Positions 10,542 through 22,600 of a DNA stretch of 64,000 nucleotides are shown in pieces; within the stretch, counting starts at the first letter, position 1; each line of letters opens with the position of its first letter. The position numbers and the translations under genes were made by a program. Where the stretch lies: contig OZ024721.1 of the NCBI GenBank assembly GCA_964016875.1, positions 37,862,823-37,926,822 on the forward strand, read 5' to 3'. The notes below the pieces were generated by a model. The model had not been told where the DNA came from. It ran no database searches and saw only the letters and a program-made list of their open reading frames with translations. The stretch comes from Fallopia convolvulus (Eukaryota; Streptophyta; Magnoliopsida; Caryophyllales; Polygonaceae).

Positions 10542-11231
10542 ATGGTACTCACTAGAAGCCAAACCCGAATCAGGGAAGAAGCCAAAAAGGCCGCTCAAGA
10601 GCTTGATGAGGCTTTCGCTCAATGGCCGTTTTTGCCAAATGGATACCCCGAGGACAACCCCGAGCTAGCACCACAAGAGGGGATGCATGAAAATGCACCC
10701 GAGGTGAATCTCGAGGAAGAGAACCTTGAAGAAGCATTCCTCGAAGGAGGAGTTAATAATTCACTTCATGGCCAATCAAGTCCGGAAATCACTGAGCAAG
10801 AATTCTCGGGATATCATCCATGGGGACACATGACGGAGACTCCACGTCACCAAACCACAAGTCAAGTTCCAATGACCTATCAAGTGGATGGATGGGCTAA
10901 CTGGACTCAGGGAGAGTCATCCCATCACCAAGAAAATAGTCAAGCAAGAAAACCATCTCCAATCAAAGGCCCAAACCCAACAAGGATTCGTCAACCAAAG
11001 TACGACTACCTCATTCAACGCAAGGAAGAGTGGTTGGATGAATTGAGGTCATACCAAAACGAGGACGCCCAACTCCATGCTCGTCTTGCAATCAACTGTG
11101 GCTATATAGCTGCAACCCATCGGCACATCGAGCAAGCCCACTTACTATTGAACCACGGAGGAGGCGCCCTCAATGAAAGTTTGTTCGATGAAGGATTCTT
11201 GGACACTTTTTGTTTCCTAAGCACACCCTAG
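10542..11231 (+). CDS. Extra open frame in element A upstream of gag, 229 aa, unknown
   Basis: Intact frame from ATG to TAG. The start MVLTRSQTRIREEAKKAAQE is basic and helical; the middle is acidic (EVNLEEENLEE) and the C-terminal third (YDYLIQRKEEWLDELRSY) looks alpha-helical. No zinc knuckle, protease or RT motif and no membrane segment are seen. It precedes the gag-like frame by about 1 kb in the same orientation, so it may be an element-specific gene or the detached N-terminal part of an ancestral polyprotein. I do not recognise the family. Confidence 0.55.
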   Translation: MVLTRSQTRIREEAKKAAQELDEAFAQWPFLPNGYPEDNPELAPQEGMHENAPEVNLEEENLEEAFLEGGVNNSLHGQSSPEITEQEFSGYHPWGHMTETPRHQTTSQVPMTYQVDGWANWTQGESSHHQENSQARKPSPIKGPNPTRIRQPKYDYLIQRKEEWLDELRSYQNEDAQLHARLAINCGYIAATHRHIEQAHLLLNHGGGALNESLFDEGFLDTFCFLSTP

Positions 11232-12267
11232 GGCTAAAAATTCGGTTGTTTATCATTAAGTAGTGTGAAACTCCAAGTAGTCCACTTAACTCGACTATTC
11301 ATTTTGTCCTTGAATAGTCAGGTCGATAGTAGCTTTGTTTCCGTCCCTAGTGTAATGGCTTATTATATAGAGCCTCTTGTAATCCGTTTCCATAAAAAGT
11401 TCTAATAAAAAATTTCTCTCTTCTCTAAACTTACGCGTCATGTCTTGCCTATACTTGGTAACAAAAACAACTATATCCTTCTTCAACATATAGAATTACG
11501 GATATTCTATATGAATGTCGATTATTAGCCATTTACAGAAAAAGGTTCTACCAGAAGATAAATTCATGCTCATGGGGAATTACAAGAAGTCACGCCAACT
11601 AAAGGTAATACTTACGTTTCCATAAGAGCCAAAATTACCAAGCCAGTGACTCACGGGAAGATAGAAATTTCCAAAGAGGACACCAAGGAAGGCTTAGTCG
11701 ACTAAAGATCTAACATGTCTCCATTTAGCCCGATCTCGAAATAGATTATCGAGAGGAATGTGGGGGACAAACAATGATCTAGCAATAAAGGAGTGGTAGA
11801 GGATTCTGACCCATGAAAGATATATTAATTTGATGTACCGCCAAGTAGTAGGAATTGCTCGACTATCAGATGGACACTGGGCGTGACATTTGATGTCGTC
11901 AACCGAATAATCAACCATAGTAAAGCTATAGCCACGTCATAGACTTTCCTTTGCCTCGATTTTGATGAGTCAACACGGTTATAGACGAAGTTAGAAAACA
12001 AGTTGCTAGGACCAATATATTTTGGACTTATAAATTCGCTAAGTTGCCCGACAGACCTAGTGGGTCATGAAGTTGCTTCATCATTTGGACAATTGTTGGA
12101 CACGTGTTCCTGTTCGTCACAACTAAAGTAGTAACTCTTCCATACTCGACGTTACTTATTTCCAACCTTTGTTTCCATTATTAGATCGGATAGTCCTCTC
12201 ACACCTTGTTAACCATCCCTTCCTTGTAGACATCAGAAGAAAATAAAAAAAAATTCAGCGTCAAAGA
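11232..12267 (+). other. Non-coding spacer in element A
   Basis: About 1 kb without a credible frame, holding a diverged duplicate of the 10478-10560 segment near 11480. It may be decayed internal sequence; no pol motif was recognised. Confidence 0.5.
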
Positions 12268-13419
12268 ATGGCGGACCCTAAAGAGAACAACCATAGGAGC
12301 ACCTTTGTTTGCAATTTGCCTCAGGAAAATGATGGAGGGTCTAAGCGCCCTAGTCACAATCAAGAGGACCCACATCAACAAGTTTCTTACCCACCAAGGA
12401 CGGTGGAAAGTGGTCCTTTAAGGGTCGAAGCTACAAGAGTCCACGTGGAGCAATTCAGTCATGAGATGTTTCCAACTACATTGCCCGACGTGAAGAAGAT
12501 ATCGGGAGAAGGTCAAACTAGCAATGCAAAGGATAGTATCGTTCAGACTTCTTCATCAATAATTTGCTCAGAGTGTGACAAGAAGCTGAGAACTTTTTCC
12601 TCATTGAAGCCAGACATTTATGACGGTACGGGAGAAACCAACGAGATAGTAAGATGGTTCTCATAAATGGAATGCCTCCTAAGCACGCTTGAGTCCAAAG
12701 AAGTGGAAAAGGTGCACCTTGCCTCCCTTCAGCTAAGGGGAGGAGCACGAGAATGGTGGGAAAATTCAAACTTGTCGGAACAACCAAGTCTGAATTGGGC
12801 AACGTTCAAAGCAAAGATGTTGTATCACTTCTGGACAACTTGGGAAAAAGAGAAGATATATACGGTTCCTTACCAAAAGATTGGTGGACCGAGCATACCC
12901 GAGGCAACAAAGCTTAAATTCCAAATGGGAAGTGCTACAAAGAAAGTCCCCACTAAGGCGGAGAGAATTCAACGGTTCCATGAATTATTGAGCCCAGAAA
13001 TAAAAGCTCTGATGAGTTATCGCAAGTGCACGACGTTGGGAGAATACGTGGATGCGGCCCACATGGCAAAATCCTTGCTCGAGGAACCCGCACCAAGGGT
13101 AGAAGATTGGGGACAACCTCATAACAAGGAGAATGGCAAATTCAAGAGGCCAGGCTCTCCACAAAGTTCAGACTGGTCAAAGAAGAGCAAGACTGGGTCC
13201 GAGCCAACTAAGTCTAAATCATTCCCAAGCCCGAAAACCAAGAAGAGCTCTATAGTCTGTCACAACTGTGAAGAACCAGGACATATCAACCGGAACTGTA
13301 CCAAGAATCCTATGAAGTGCTTCAACTGTGGGAGAGACGGACATCTCCGCCAATTCTGTAGGCAACCAGCAAATAAGTCAGGACCAACCCGCTCCGACAC
13401 AGTGTCCCAATACCCTTAG
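12268..13419 (+). pseudogene. Element A gag (Ty3/Gypsy type) with one premature TAA
   Basis: ATG at 12268; in-frame TAA at 12664-12666 splits the frame, which then stays open to 13419. Seen: a serine-rich N-terminal part, the gag core (FSSLKPDIYDGTGETNE, LQLRGGAREWWENSN) and two CCHC zinc knuckles at the end, CHNCEEPGHINRNC and CFNCGRDGHLRQFC. Related gags usually have Gln before the following Met-Glu, so CAA-to-TAA is likely. The total is 383 codons plus stop. After the knuckles no protease or RT follows, so this is a gag-only element whose product, if read through or restarted at 12667, would still bind nucleic acid. Confidence 0.85.
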
Positions 13420-14828
13420 TTTCCAGCGGAATGGTGGGGACTGCTTTTGTGTAGTCTACAACTCAGGATAAAGGAAAGAGCTCGATTATGTCCTAGAGTC
13501 AAGATCAATAGTTCTATGAGATACACCGCAGTGACAAATCTTTTGCATCGGATGTAAAGGAATAGTTGGATCCTCCTTCCTATCCGCGTTTAATCTTCGT
13601 AATCATATTAGTTTTGCCCTTAAGGCACTTTTGTATCGCAATAGTAGATGCTAATATCGAACCATTCCGGTGACACTCTTCCTCGTGAGAGTGTCTCATT
13701 TTGAAATCTATATTATGATTATGGTTATCATATCCTTGCGTAACCAAACAAGGACCGTGTTCCATAGATAACTCGCATAAGAGAACGTTCGAGCTAAACC
13801 CTAATTTAACTTTATGATATATACATTGTACTAGTTAGTTCACCTCAAAATGTTACTTATATACAATAATGAATTTGTAAGTTATAAATCAAAGGTTTCG
13901 ATATAGATTCATGGTGGTGAATAAGAATGGACTTGTACCTCCCATCTTGGCCACTTGGTTGAGGTAGAATTTCAGGTCTTATTCCCATGAAGATAGACGC
14001 TTGAGGCGATTATGTTGAAAATCGCTCCCCGGTACTGATCACATCGGTGGAATGAAACCACGTAGTCCCTCGAGTTTAACCTTGCTTACGAAAAATTACA
14101 TTTTTTGACAAATACTGTATAATATAATAAAAAGGGACGCTCGAACCATTTCTCGATAGTATGATATATATTCGAATACGACATCGTAACGATGGTTACT
14201 CCCTCTTGGAAGATAACCATTCCCTATCCCAGTAGTAACTTCTCTAGAAATCATGACTCGAAATTCTTTTCCAAGGCATGACCCTTGCATATTCAAACTT
14301 CGTTTCCATATCGTCAGTTATCGAATGGTCACCTGAAAAGGATTCCTTTGCAATGACCAAATTCCAGAAATATAGAATAGATTAGTCATGGACTTACTCG
14401 CTTCCTAGAAGCACCTAAGTGTTCATTTCAAAAAGGAAGCTTACTGTATAAGCAATCAAACCTGTATGTTCGGGAAGGTCAACCCAAGACTTCCGTAGCT
14501 TTGACCCAAGCCTTTGGATAAAACCGCTGGACCCTCGCCTACTTCGCTAGCCAGATCAATCGGATTTCCAATCCTATTCCTTGATTCCAATTAAGCCACA
14601 TAAGCTCAAATGTGGGAATCTTCCTAAGGATTTCCAACTTCACGATTCCTTAAGATAAAGGTACAATAATAATTCTTCTACTTGTACAGTCATCTTAACT
14701 AAAGAACGAAATGTTCTTTAAGGGGGTACTAGATCCTTTCGTGTTTCCTCACGGATGTGAGTGTTAGGAGCTTTCCGTGTTAACCTTGTACCACCCTAAG
14801 TCTTTCCTAGTTTCGGGGACGAAACTAA
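13420..14828 (+). other. Untranslated 3' region of element A
   Basis: 1.4 kb with no gene seen. A first purine tract TTTAAGGGGGTACTAG near 14717 duplicates the one beside the LTR; between them lies the GTTTCGGGGACGAAAC stretch typical of chromovirus 3' ends. Confidence 0.6.
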
Positions 14829-14845
14829 TTTTAAGGGGGTACTAT
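14829..14845 (+). promoter_or_regulatory. Polypurine tract of element A
   Basis: TTTTAAGGGGGTACTAT directly precedes the TG of the right LTR at 14846. Confidence 0.75.
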
Positions 14846-15157
14846 TGTAATATCCGCAATATTCCAAGCTTTTTTTTTATAATATAATATTTATTATCAA
14901 TTATTTTTTTTATTAAAAGGGAGAATTTCTAAATATCAAATTAACTTCTATTATTTTCTTTTGAAAGAGATTCTCAAGAAAATTAAAATAGAAAAAAATT
15001 CAATAAAATAACATGAGGGGCATAGATTACTAAAGTGAGGTAATTTAATAAGAAGAGCATTAGACAAAAATAAGGTCTTTTAGAAATTGAATTTATTCCA
15101 TAAAATAAATTACACAAAGGCCTAAAAATACAATTTACAAGTTTTGTAAAAAGAATG

Positions 15158-15230
15158 CAAGAGTCGGGATTTGAACCCGAGACCTCTTACAAATCTCTAC
15201 ACACGCCCCTCCCCTCTTCCGCTAGACCAA
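15158..15230 (-). ncRNA. tRNA-like segment (SINE head or tRNA relic) in the U3 part of the A LTR
   Basis: Read on the minus strand, TGGTCTAGCGGAAGAGG resembles an A box/D arm. About 40 bases on, TCGGGTTCAAATCCCGA forms a perfect 5-bp T arm with the B box GGTTCAAATCC. The acceptor stem does not pair convincingly, so a working tRNA is unlikely. It lies about 260 bases upstream of the pol II TATA box, pointing away from it. Confidence 0.55.
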
Positions 15231-15486
15231 GTGAACTTTCTTGCCATTTACCCCACTCTTTTAATTTTATATCAATTTTTAGTCTTCTTCTTCAAACAAG
15301 TCAACTTGATTTGACATGGGAGGAATGCATGTCCTCCACCCTTCTCACTTTGCTTGCAAGACTCCATGCTTCCATCATCTTCTCATCACCACCAAAGAAA
15401 CACACAAGTGACCAATAGTGAAGCTTTGCCTCATCCTCCATTGGTCCATAGCCATTGGCATGGATTGCCAAGCTCTTCAAATTTGC

Positions 15487-15496
15487 CTATAAAAGG
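15487..15496 (+). promoter_or_regulatory. TATA box in the LTR of element A
   Basis: CTATAAAAGG followed about 30 bases on by a CA-rich start-like region (tcactcacac near 15520). It places U3 at about 680 bp, leaving over 3 kb for R and U5. Confidence 0.7.
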
Positions 15497-15639
15497 AGCC
15501 TCCCCTTCACCATTTCACTCACACTTCAAACATCTTCTTCTCCTTCTTGCTAAGTGCTCTCTAGTGCCAAAAAAATCAGCCTCTCAAGTTTCAATTCTCC
15601 ATTCAAAATCCCACCAAAAATCCCCTCTTTTTCCCTCTT

Positions 15640-15780
15640 GGAGACCGCCGGCCACCACCTAGCCTAGCCGGACCACCAGCGCGCCGCCCCTGCACCGCCG
15701 AGCCACGCCGGAGCCGCCGTCCCGCCCTGGTTGCGCCGCCTCGAAGACCGCCGGCCTCCCCCGCCTCTCCTCTCCATTGT
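15640..15780 (+). other. GC-rich leader segment in the A LTR
   Basis: A CCGCC/GCCGG-rich stretch of about 140 bases inside an otherwise AT-rich LTR, just downstream of the predicted start site. Such leaders occur in long plant LTRs; no stable frame is seen. Confidence 0.5.
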
Positions 15781-18639
15781 TCTGTAATACAAAACTAAGA
15801 AAGTATACTCCTAAGCTTTATTTTATTTAAATTAATTTATGTACTTTATAAATATTAGCCTTTTATGATTAGTAAATGTAATAGTAGAAATCAAATAAGA
15901 ATTTATGGAATAAAAATATTAGGTATATAAGATCTTGCTAGTTGAAGTTATGGAAACAAACTAGATTTACCATGGTAACTTAACTTTATAAAAATAGGTA
16001 ATTGTTTATTGTAGTTATTATAAGTATGTTCCTTACATAATATAAATAGTTTTATAAAATAAATACAGCCTACAACATTTATAGTTAATACTACCATCTT
16101 TATACAAAAATAATAACAAGGTTCTAGTAGATAAAAAGTCATTGCATGTCCTAAACTATGGAAGATATCATGTGTATGAGTTTGATCAAGATAAATAGAT
16201 TCATAAAATAAATTCTTTACTCAATAAAAATATGAATTTAGCATACCTCTAGGTGTAGAAGTCATTACAATACATAATCTTTTATTATCATATGATAAAG
16301 GTAACTATAAAATAATCTTTGTTAGCATATGACTTTTGTTATAAAATATGATAGTGATCTAAGAAATAGAATCATGATATTAAATGGTAGAGAAACTTTA
16401 CAAAGGTATTTTCTTTTTGTCCAAAACTTGTAGACATAAACTATAGTTTTACTTTAGATATTGATTTTTATGGAAGAATAACATTATTAATAATTATGTT
16501 ATTAAAGTCACCATAGGAGAAGAATATTAATTTGTTAATCACTAAAGTGTAGATAATTATTACAAAACAAAAGTCTAGGTTAAATATAGGAAGTATGATC
16601 TTATAATGACTCTATGATATTATATAGTCATGAGGATTACTTGCATGGAAAGAAATCATTTAGATATAGAAAGGATATTATTTTATAACCTAAGATATTA
16701 TAATAATAGACTATAAGTATTAAGTAGATATTTTATAAGCCATGATCATATATTATCAACTATGAGCATAGATATTTTATAAGTCATAGAATATGAAAAG
16801 AATTATTAGAATAAAATAAATAAGAATAGTTGAATATATGTTAAATGTAGGAAGTTACCTATTAAAGAAAAATAGAAAGTCCTATTTATGGAAACTTTCA
16901 AGAAAAGTAGATTATAAGTTTATGAGCCTTATTTTTAGGTAAACTATAGAATTAAATAAAAGTCTACTAAAGGTATATATCGCTTCAAAATCCTTAAGGA
17001 ATTTAAAAGTAGTATTTTTAAACTAAGACTAGTACATAGAAAGGTTAAAGTGAATTTCTCATAATTCAAGGAAAACTTATAGTTTATAAGAAAAATACTT
17101 CTAGGCAAAGTATAGTATTTTATGAAATTTTACTTGCTTACTTATATTAAAGAAATAGAGAATAAAGTTAAAAGAGATTATTTTAAGTAAGGGTTTATGG
17201 AATAATAAGGATATTACAAAACCAAAATAATAATGAAGGAACATTATTATTTTAAATCATCTTCTAAATTATTACCATAATAATTTAGATTTCCGCTTCT
17301 CTTATAAAAGTATTATAAGAGAAAATCCAAGTTAAGAGGAATCCATATTTATAAGCCGTTCGTAAATCCCGTGTCTTTAGGTAGGGATCTGCGTTCGAAG
17401 TTGCAAACCGCATCTGTAAGCCAAGGCAAGTGGAATTTCCCCTTGCAACCTTTACATTCCATTTCGTGAAAATCCTTGATGTTGGGAACAATTTGTATGC
17501 TTAAATAAAAATGAATCTAGGAAATATTGATTGCTAGAAATAACGACAATTGTTAGCGTAGTATGCTTTATATTCCTTTGTTAGGATTATATATGCTAGT
17601 ATGTTTGTTATCTTGATTGATTACAATCTCGTTCAGAGATTTACCTTGAATAAACTAGAAAGGGGTGCGGGTTAGCCGACACCTCTATATAACCTTACTA
17701 AGTCGTACGTCCATACGACTTTCGGGATCATGATCTCCATCCGCTCCGATTGCAAGGAGGGATTGTGCGGCACTCTAGCTAAGTGCCGGAGAATTGAAGT
17801 TCTCCTTCGGGTGGCTCGGAATATCCGTGTCCCACCACTCTCTATTAAAAATCATTAACAAAGTCGAATATTTTTCGTCACTATATAAGATAAGTGCGAA
17901 TGCACACTTAAGACACCAAAACCGGACCGGTCTCAAATGATCGATCCGGCTCTCGGTCCGCTCAGGGCGCGAGAGGTTTTCACTTGTATGAATTAATAAA
18001 CGTTCCCAACATTCTTTCGAAATCCTAAAGAAGTCTACAATCTAGTAGTTCTTCTATTGCTCATCGAGTTATCTTGGTCTAAAGATATACTCTCCTTCAA
18101 ACTCTCAAAGCTCCACATAAACAAGCTTATCATATAGCCCTTCGTAAACACAACCCTAATATCTCTTTCGATAATACTTGAAATTACCAAATTACCCTCG
18201 GGAAGTTCCCTTCCCGCTTGCTTAGTCTCCTAGACTAATTCTTCTTTTTCGCGTGTTTGCCTGGCATTCTCTCGCCCCTCGCGAATTATGTCAGAATCTA
18301 GGAATCCCAACAAGGCGTGAAGTGAAGTGAAGTGAAGACGAAGGAAGAACAAGGATTTTCAAGATGTACCTTTCTATCATTTTGCTTTAGTTTCATTACG
18401 TTTCAAGGACAAGCAGGTTTTGCATTTCAATTCCGAGCAACTTTATATTTGAAAACAATGTAAGATGTTTTGTAAGAACCAAGTCTCCCTCGGGAGCACC
18501 TTTTCTCATTATGTATTATGTTTTATTCCGCATTTTAATTGTTCTATATCATTCTAAAAGCCTTGGGTGACTTTGGACGGTAAAGTCTGAGGTCACTGGC
18601 GGTAATACCCAATGTTGTAAAATAGGGGTGTTACAACTG

Positions 18640-18976
18640 AAGCCGTTGCACTTCGATAGGGGATTATTAAGTCCATCCGACGTTGCGTTCCCCACATCCA
18701 GATTAAAGGTGACAACCTGCAGCTTATTAAAGTCGTGTATGATGACTGGAATTGCCCTTGGGCCCTTGGGAGATTGAACTTGTTCAAACGGATATTCAGA
18801 GTCTGCTTGGAAATTTTCATAGCTGGAGTCTTTCTCACGTCTTCCGAGAAGCCAATTCTATTGCGGGCTTCATTGCTAGATCGTTTCGACGTTTCTCCTC
18901 CCTCCCGATTACCTCCGACTTGGTCGTTAGGGACCTCATCCGCAAGGATGCTTTAGGGCAACCCATCTCTCTTTAG
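18640..18976 (+). pseudogene. LINE-type RNase H relic flanking element A
   Basis: Peptides such as DNLQLIKVVYDDWNCPW, LLGNFHSWSLSHVFREANS and VVRDLIRKDALG, split over two frames, resemble the C-terminal RNase H of plant LINE polyproteins. The 5' part is not in the window because element A abuts it. Confidence 0.6.
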
Positions 18977-19669
18977 AGTCGTTTTCCCTAATTCCTTTCC
19001 TTATCCAAAAATAAATAAAAAATTCGGTTCAGACTGGTTTTGGATCGGACAGGGGACCGATTTTAAAAAATTTATGGACAGAGGACCAAATCAGAATTGT
19101 CTCAGTCCAGTCCAGTCTGATCCGATCTAAAAATTCAATCCGAACCAGATTTTACACATGCCTACTACGTGTCCACTAACGCTCCTCCATCGTAATCCTC
19201 TTCGTCTACACATAACCAAATCTAGAATCCCCAAATTTCAACCCGCACTAAAATGTAGTACTAAATTGCGATGCCTTCCTGGAAAGATATTTATGGAAAA
19301 TGGTAAGTTCAACAAGTAAAAAACAAGTTAGACTTTGTTTAGACCCTACGAAGAACTATCATTGGAATCTCTCTTCGGTTTTCTATGTTTGGAAGGCAAA
19401 GCAGCGAAAATCCTACTGTTTGCTGGCCTTGCCCCTCTTCTCCTGGAGTGATGAATCAGAAGGAATCGTTTGTCGCTATCGAAAACGCCATGGATGCCCA
19501 TTCAGAGCTCCTCCAGAGTTGTTGAGATCTTGTCACATTCACTTCTTTAGCATTTCTCCGCTACTCCTACTCCTTTCTAGAGTCGAGAGGACTGAGTTTC
19601 CCCCTATCGTCCTTGGCCAATCAGTCGCCCTAGTGTGGTGGCGGCCGAGTAACTCCCTTTCCGCCAGAT
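18977..19669 (+). other. Upstream region and 5' leader of the O-fucosyltransferase gene
   Basis: At 19020-19155 is a partly palindromic segment rich in GGACCG/CGGTTC, possibly a small hAT-like relic. From about 19340 the sequence is CT-rich, as in plant 5' leaders. No clear TATA box was found. Confidence 0.4.
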
Positions 19670-22600
19670 ATGGCGATCCAACGGCGGCGCCACCACAACC
19701 ACGTCGGTAACCGCCTGCTCCGCCGTCTTCCCGCCCACTGGGCCATCTACGGCGCTATTCTCTGCGCTTTCTTCCTCCTCACCTTCTTTATTGCTCCTCC
19801 TCACCCCTCTGATCACCACCGCCGCTTTCGCGTCCAGCCTGGCTCTTTGGTATCCCTCTATTACTCCCTATCTTCCGATCTCGATGATTTGTAATTCAAA
19901 TGAATTTTATGATTTATTTGCCCCTTTTGTTTCAGCAGAACAATGGCTCTGGGAATTCGACAGGAGATGCGTCGCTTTTTTTCGTTCCGGTTAGGGATTT
20001 TACAATTCTCTCTGCATTCCCTGAGTTTTTTTAATAACCTCGCGATTCACATTCACTGGATCTGACCTCTTTTTTTTACCCCTTCTTCTACTTTTAGGGT
20101 GACGGAGGCAAATCTCAATACGATCTTTGGAGTTCAAGAGATTCGGAATTCTTCTATGGATGTACCAAACCTAGTGGTACTTATGCAAGTAAGTAGTTTC
20201 ATCTAAAACATTCCCCAGTGCAATGATTGCTTCCCTGGAGGGGTTTTCGGAGTTATATGTTTACCAGTAATCTTGATTTCCTGTCTAATTTATACAAGTA
20301 AAATGCCCATCGTGTATGTATATCCTTAACAATCTTACTGCCATTTGGTTTCTGATAAATGTAAAAAGTCAATAGTGCGGAAAATTAATACTGGAAGCTC
20401 TTTCAGGGATCGTACTTTTGCACTTGGTTTCCCATAATTCAATTTCCATTACACTTGGTCGAAATGTCTATTGGTTTTATTAACTTAATCCACGCTGTTG
20501 ACGTATCAGGAGCTGATAAGGTTACAGTTCGAGGACGTTATCTAGTGATTGTTACCAGTGGAGGGTTGAATCAACAAAGGACAGGGGTAATGCTTGCATT
20601 TTTTCTTCTATTGATGATGAGGTTTTGAAGCTCTTTATTTGTACCGAGGATATTTATAGATGGTTGTTTGGAAAGTCATCATATTGCTAAGATGTATGTT
20701 GATATGGTTTGTTTCATTAACATTTATGGATAATCAATATTAGGCAATAAGGTTTTGTTCCTTCAAATGTTATACTCCCTAAGCATCTTTTAAACAGAAT
20801 ATTTTTTCCGGAATTCTCTTATAATACAGTGCTGCAGCTAGCCATACCTCAATAATGTTGTTGTTTTTGCCAATATTGACTATCATCTTATAATACTAGG
20901 CAATAACGTTTGATAGCATTTCTCACAAAAAAATTGCAACGTTCGGAAATAACTTGCTTTGCCATATGATTTTTTAGTGTGCTGTTCAGTGCTCACTGTT
21001 GCCCACAAGCTAACCATGTACTAAATTTTGCAGATAGTTGATGCTGTTGCCGCTGCTCGAATTTTAAATGCAACTCTTGTTGTTCCACAGTTGGACCAGA
21101 GATCGTACTGGAAAGATGCCAGGTTTGCTTGTGACGCAGTTTAGTCTCAATGAAATATTGCCACATAATCTTATGGCTGAATTATAGTTCTCCTCACTTA
21201 ATCATCTTCCTTTTTTTTGTTGTAGTAACTTTGAGGACATCTTTGATATTGATCGATACATATCCTATCTATCAAATGATGTAAAAATCATAAAAGAGTT
21301 GCCAAAGAATGCACCAAAACCACACACAGTGCACATACCAAGAAAATGTAGTGAGAACTGCTACATGAAACGTGTGCTTCCGGTTTTAAACAAAAGGCAT
21401 GTAAGTCTTCTCCATTTCTTACCTTCATCGAATTCTGAGTCATGTTCTTTGCAATGTTTGCATCTTTTCTTGTTTCCTGATTTTGTTATTTGTTGGTTAT
21501 ATGGTAAACAAATCTGAAAATATCCTCTTCTTGTGTGTGTGGGGGGGGGGGGGGGGGGGGAGTTTGTTCCTTTTGTTTCGTTTTCTCAGAATGTTCTGAT
21601 CCGTCTTTGCATTGAATGAGAAATTTGAATCGACTTTTGAGATGATTTTTGTCCGAGAAGTCTTAATAGTGCACAAACAGCCAAACGTTTTATTGTAAAT
21701 TTCTAAAGCAAAAATTGATTTTGGTTAAACAAATACAAGAGTATGATATATATATCAATAACTTTACTCTATTACAATTCGAATTTCCAGATTCTCTTAT
21801 ACCGAATTAATGTACCTGTGCCTGTAAAGCTCATTCTTTGACTCATATTCTGAGTAGGTGGTTCGGCTGACGAAGTTTGATTATCGGGTAGCAAATAAGT
21901 TACCAACAGATTTGCAAAAGTTAAGATGCAAGGTCAATTACCATGCTTTGACATTCACTGATCCCATAACTGAAATGGGTAACATACTGGTTCAGCGGAT
22001 GAAAATGATGAGCACGCATTATATTGCATTGCACCTTAGGTGAGAATCTGTCCTTCTGGCTTATTTACTTCTTCTGCAAGTTATGCATTTTGCTGTTGCA
22101 GCTGAGTATGATGGGCACCTGATGAACCTGTATTGCTTCTGTTACAGGTTTGAACCTGATATGCTTGCATTTTCAGGATGCTATTATGGTGGAGGAGACA
22201 AGGAAATAAAAGATTTGGGTGAGATAAGAAAGAGGTGGAAAGGTTTGCATGTAAGAATATAATTCTCTGTTTAATACAATCTTATGCTTATTTCTACAAC
22301 ACACATAAGCCTTTTTGTGTGTAGCATAATATATCTATAACAGCAACAACAATATTTACCCAGTGTAGTTCCACTACAACGGATATGCGGAATCTGGGGA
22401 GGCCAAGATGGGGGCACTCCTAACCTGACTCAAGGGGGTGCTCCCAAAAGACCCGAGGTGAACCACAAAACAACAACCCAGTTTAGCCAAGTAAAACAAC
22501 AACAATAAAGACACAAAACAACAAAACAAAAGACCAATAAAACAACAAAACCACAAAACCACAGTGAAACCACCCTCCTGATCTTCTCCCTCCAACTGTT

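Larger units (their letters stand above)
1..18635 (+). mobile_element. Element A: long-LTR Ty3/Gypsy retrotransposon, gag only, carrying nested Copia B
   Basis: A right LTR (14846-18635) repeats the sequence at 1-1717, and between them lie a Met-tRNA-type primer site, a gag-like frame and a purine tract. Without the nested Copia (1813-9923) the internal part is about 5 kb. The LTR begins TGTAATATCC and ends GTGTTACA. The tail before the right LTR, 'tttcggggacgaaac' followed by a purine tract, resembles that of plant chromovirus (Tekay-like) elements; this assignment is inference. No protease, RT, RNase H or integrase was found, so the copy would need enzymes from a relative. The upstream target duplication is outside the window; the base run after the right LTR is ACTGA. 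Substitutions between the LTRs are about six in 1.69 kb, so insertion is recent. Confidence 0.88.
14846..18635 (+). repeat. 3' LTR of element A, 3.79 kb
   Basis: Starts TGTAATATCC, ends GGGGTGTTACA. Its last 1.69 kb match 1-1717. It holds a tRNA-like segment (15158-15230), a TATA box (15487), a GC-rich leader (15640-15780) and then about 1.1 kb of very AT-rich DNA. It lacks 26 bases present in the left copy. Confidence 0.92.

Noticed and set aside
15158..15230. Functional tRNA gene
   Set aside because: The T arm is good, but the acceptor stem does not pair and the anticodon arm is not evident.
19020..19155. Small palindromic MITE upstream of the O-fucosyltransferase gene
   Set aside because: GGACCG/CGGTTC-type words hint at inverted ends, but the match is poor and there is no target duplication.
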